A stretch of DNA of 32,762 bases from a bacterium (lineage in GTDB: Bacteria > Patescibacteriota > Minisyncoccia > UBA6257 > GWB1-50-10): contig JAKANQ010000001.1 of the NCBI GenBank assembly GCA_021812365.1, forward strand, positions 1 to 32,762, given 5' to 3'. The notes below the pieces were generated by a model. The model saw only the letters and a program-made list of their open reading frames with translations, made no database searches and was not told the DNA's origin. Position numbers and translations under genes: made by a program. Each line of letters opens with the position of its first letter. The first letter of the stretch is position 1. Below are positions 31,009 to 32,762 of this stretch, piece by piece.

Positions 31009-31488
31009 ATGAATAAGAAGAACATATTGGTTCTTGTGGGTGGTGGTATTATTATCTTGGTGATAGGCATACTAATCGGTTCTAGGAATGGCGCGCCTCG
31101 CGGAGTACCGCCCTCCGAGCCGGCAACCATAACCACATCGACTTCGGGAACGGCTGCCACATCCGCCCCTTCCGCAAAGACGGCGGTACCAAAGACAACG
31201 ACCGGTACCACGCTTACAAGAGCGGAGGCATACAGTTATTATTCAGGCAAAAAATTATATACGCAGCTTGTCGATTGTGTGGGATACCCGAGCAGCTTCT
31301 TTTTCAAAGTGGGAACGAAGTTCATGGTAGAGAATAGTGCTCCCCTTCCCGCGGCGCTTACCATACAGAGCCAGTCCTACATAATTCCCGCAAAAGGATT
31401 TGAGATAATTACCGCATCGCAATCGGGCGTGTACAACGCGATTTGCAACGGAAAGATAGCGCTTCGGCTTCAAGTGAGTCCGAACTAA
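31009..31488 (+). CDS. Anchored extracytoplasmic protein, hypothetical, 159 aa
   Basis: One N-terminal membrane segment (about 6-24, ILVLVGGGIIILVIGILIG) is followed by a Pro/Thr/Ser/Ala linker (about 30-70) and a compact C-terminal domain (about 75-159). That domain reads as a small beta barrel: FFFKVGTKFMVENSAPLPAALTIQ...YIIPAKGFEIITA...GVYNAICNGKIALRLQV. The layout recalls cupredoxins, but the copper-binding Cys/His/Met set is not complete. Two Cys (VDCVGYP and AICNGK) could form a disulphide. It is downstream of dnaX with its own -10 box and a strong terminator. No function can be assigned. Confidence 0.78.
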   Translation: MNKKNILVLVGGGIIILVIGILIGSRNGAPRGVPPSEPATITTSTSGTAATSAPSAKTAVPKTTTGTTLTRAEAYSYYSGKKLYTQLVDCVGYPSSFFFKVGTKFMVENSAPLPAALTIQSQSYIIPAKGFEIITASQSGVYNAICNGKIALRLQVSPN

Positions 31489-31507
31489 ATAACAAAACCT
31501 AGAGCTT

Positions 31508-31535
31508 AAAAAACGCCGAATCCCGGCGTTTTTTT
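31508..31535. terminator. Bidirectional terminator
   Basis: AAAAAACGCCG-aatcc-CGGCGTTTTTT, between convergent genes. It serves the 31009 gene and the MFS gene. Confidence 0.9.
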
Positions 31536-31545
31536 GAACAGTTTT

Positions 31546-32762
31546 CTATTCTACGTGAACCTTGATATCGGTGCGCTCGTTCTTCAATTTGAGGAAAAGT
31601 ATCGTGAAAGAACCAATGAACACGATGATCGATGAGATCAAGAACACATAATCATACGCATTTACCTGAGCTTTCAATACAACGAGTGAGATATATTTTT
31701 GAATTTCTGAAGGTATGCGACTATTTAGTTTGCTAAAACTGTTGATAGTAAGAATGTTGGTGGTGATTCTATTGTTCAGGATCGTCGCGAACACCGCTAT
31801 ACCGACCGCGCCCGCTATATTTCTTACCAGTGCAAGAATGGAAGAGGCAATGCCTATTTCAGATTGTGGGACAACAGACGCGATGATATTCGTTCGCTGA
31901 GCCATGCCGAATCCAAGTCCGAACGCCATGACCGATAGAGGGATGATGATATCAAGTGCCGTTGATTTCGGATCAAGTCCTGTAAAAAGGAAAAGGCCGA
32001 ATGACGCGACAAGCGTGCTTGCAAATATGACATAACGCGATTGGACTTTTCCGGTGAGTGCGCCGCCGATCGGTGCGGCGAGAAGCATGGCTATCGCCAT
32101 GGGTATGAAAAGATACCCAGATTCAGTTGCGTTATATCCAAGAAAAGTTTGAGCGAAGACGGGCAATAAGAAAACTCCGCCCATCATACCCATAAAGACG
32201 ACAAAATTGTTCGTGAGCGCATTCACAAATGCGGGAATTTTGAAGAATTTGAGGTCAACGATGGGTTCAGCGGCTCTTTGTTCTATTTTAATGAAGAGGC
32301 CGAGGAATATCACAATCAAGAAATAGCATATCCAGCTTCCCGATGATAGCCATCCCCAATCCGAGCCTTTGTCCAATACCAACACGAGAGAAGAAAGCAT
32401 GCCTCCCAATACGAATGCTCCCCACCAATCAAAGAATCTCGTCTTTATTTCCGAGCGTGATTCATTGATGAAACGCATTGCCATGACGATACCCAGTATT
32501 CCAATCGGCAGATTTATCAGGAATACGGAACGCCAGCCAAAATTATCAATGAGCGGTCCACCCAAGAGCGGTCCAAATACCACTGCCGCGGCGAAGGATG
32601 ATGACCAAATGCCAAGCGCTTGCGCTCGTTCTCTGCCTTCTTTGAATGTGACCGCAAGTATTGCCATGGCGGTCGGATAGTCCGCGGAGCCCGCGATCGC
32701 TTGAATCACGCGAAATACGATCATTGATGAGAGATTCCACGCCAATCCCGCCAAGACCGAAC
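31546..32762 (-). CDS. MFS multidrug transporter, DHA2/EmrB type, 5' end cut off
   Basis: A polytopic transporter open to the window edge, so its N-terminal segments are missing. The track begins at a TTG codon inside the frame, which is not a true start; the frame continues to base 32762. FRVIQAIAGSADYPTAMAIL and FGPLLGGPLIDNFGWRSVFLINLPIG match the antiporter motif C region (G-x-x-x-G-P-x-x-G-G) of the 14-segment DHA2 drug/proton antiporters. About ten further segments follow, ending FTILFLKLKNERTDIKVHVE. It probably exports drugs or other amphipathic compounds; the substrate is unknown. It ends 10 bases from a shared terminator. Confidence 0.9.
   Translation of the reverse strand, partial: SVLAGLAWNLSSMIVFRVIQAIAGSADYPTAMAILAVTFKEGRERAQALGIWSSSFAAAVVFGPLLGGPLIDNFGWRSVFLINLPIGILGIVMAMRFINESRSEIKTRFFDWWGAFVLGGMLSSLVLVLDKGSDWGWLSSGSWICYFLIVIFLGLFIKIEQRAAEPIVDLKFFKIPAFVNALTNNFVVFMGMMGGVFLLPVFAQTFLGYNATESGYLFIPMAIAMLLAAPIGGALTGKVQSRYVIFASTLVASFGLFLFTGLDPKSTALDIIIPLSVMAFGLGFGMAQRTNIIASVVPQSEIGIASSILALVRNIAGAVGIAVFATILNNRITTNILTINSFSKLNSRIPSEIQKYISLVVLKAQVNAYDYVFLISSIIVFIGSFTILFLKLKNERTDIKVHVE

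Noticed and set aside
1-32762. CRISPR arrays, insertion sequences, rRNA genes
   Set aside because: No regularly spaced repeats, transposase-like frames or rRNA sequences were seen on either strand.

Overview
The window looks like a piece of a Candidate Phyla Radiation (Patescibacteria, probably Parcubacteria-type) chromosome. The reasons are indirect: compact genes with gaps of a few bases, a DnaX of only about 367 residues, a tRNA-Leu with no encoded CCA, many small lineage-specific proteins, and a large secreted beta-helix protein carrying a peptidoglycan-binding domain. TGA is used as a stop, so this is not a code-25 lineage. I cannot place it more precisely without a search.

Left part (1-6346, mostly + strand): a cut-off small gene, thpR, a C-terminal processing protease followed by rplI, convergent rpmA, a 50-residue membrane protein, a tRNA-Leu(GAG) beside an unexplained structured stretch, then a small membrane protein, rmuC and a nucleotidyltransferase-fold gene in one unit. 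From 6347 to 9147 lies a candidate small RNA or attenuator and secA. The secA leader contains an unusual 20-bp helix and a 20-codon upstream ORF, which is the most interesting signal I found. From 9212 to 11442 there is an accessory block (deoxyribosyltransferase-like protein, zinc-ribbon protein, two small proteins, PD-(D/E)XK nuclease) with strong Shine-Dalgarno sites and its own promoters.

Middle part (11795-23544, - strand): a cell-envelope block. Reading along the minus strand: ychF, scpA, scpB, a D-Ala-D-Ala carboxypeptidase, mraY, a small basic protein; then a D-aminoacylase-like amidohydrolase, ftsW, murG, gltX, an M23 endopeptidase with coiled coil, and a small secreted protein. MraY makes lipid I, MurG makes lipid II, FtsW polymerises it, and the carboxypeptidase and M23 enzyme trim or cut the wall. 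MurA-F are not in the window.

Right part (23588-32762): a membrane-anchored CAP-domain protein, the 1159-residue surface protein, three small genes including a PEBP-family protein, divergent dnaX, an anchored secreted protein, and a cut-off drug-efflux MFS transporter.

Two signal styles coexist. Several housekeeping and envelope genes have a -10 box 6-11 bases from the start codon and no Shine-Dalgarno, which suggests leaderless mRNAs. Several unrecognised small genes have strong GGAGG-type sites. Promoter -35 boxes repeatedly overlap or touch the preceding terminator. All functional calls rest on motifs read by eye; no database search was run.
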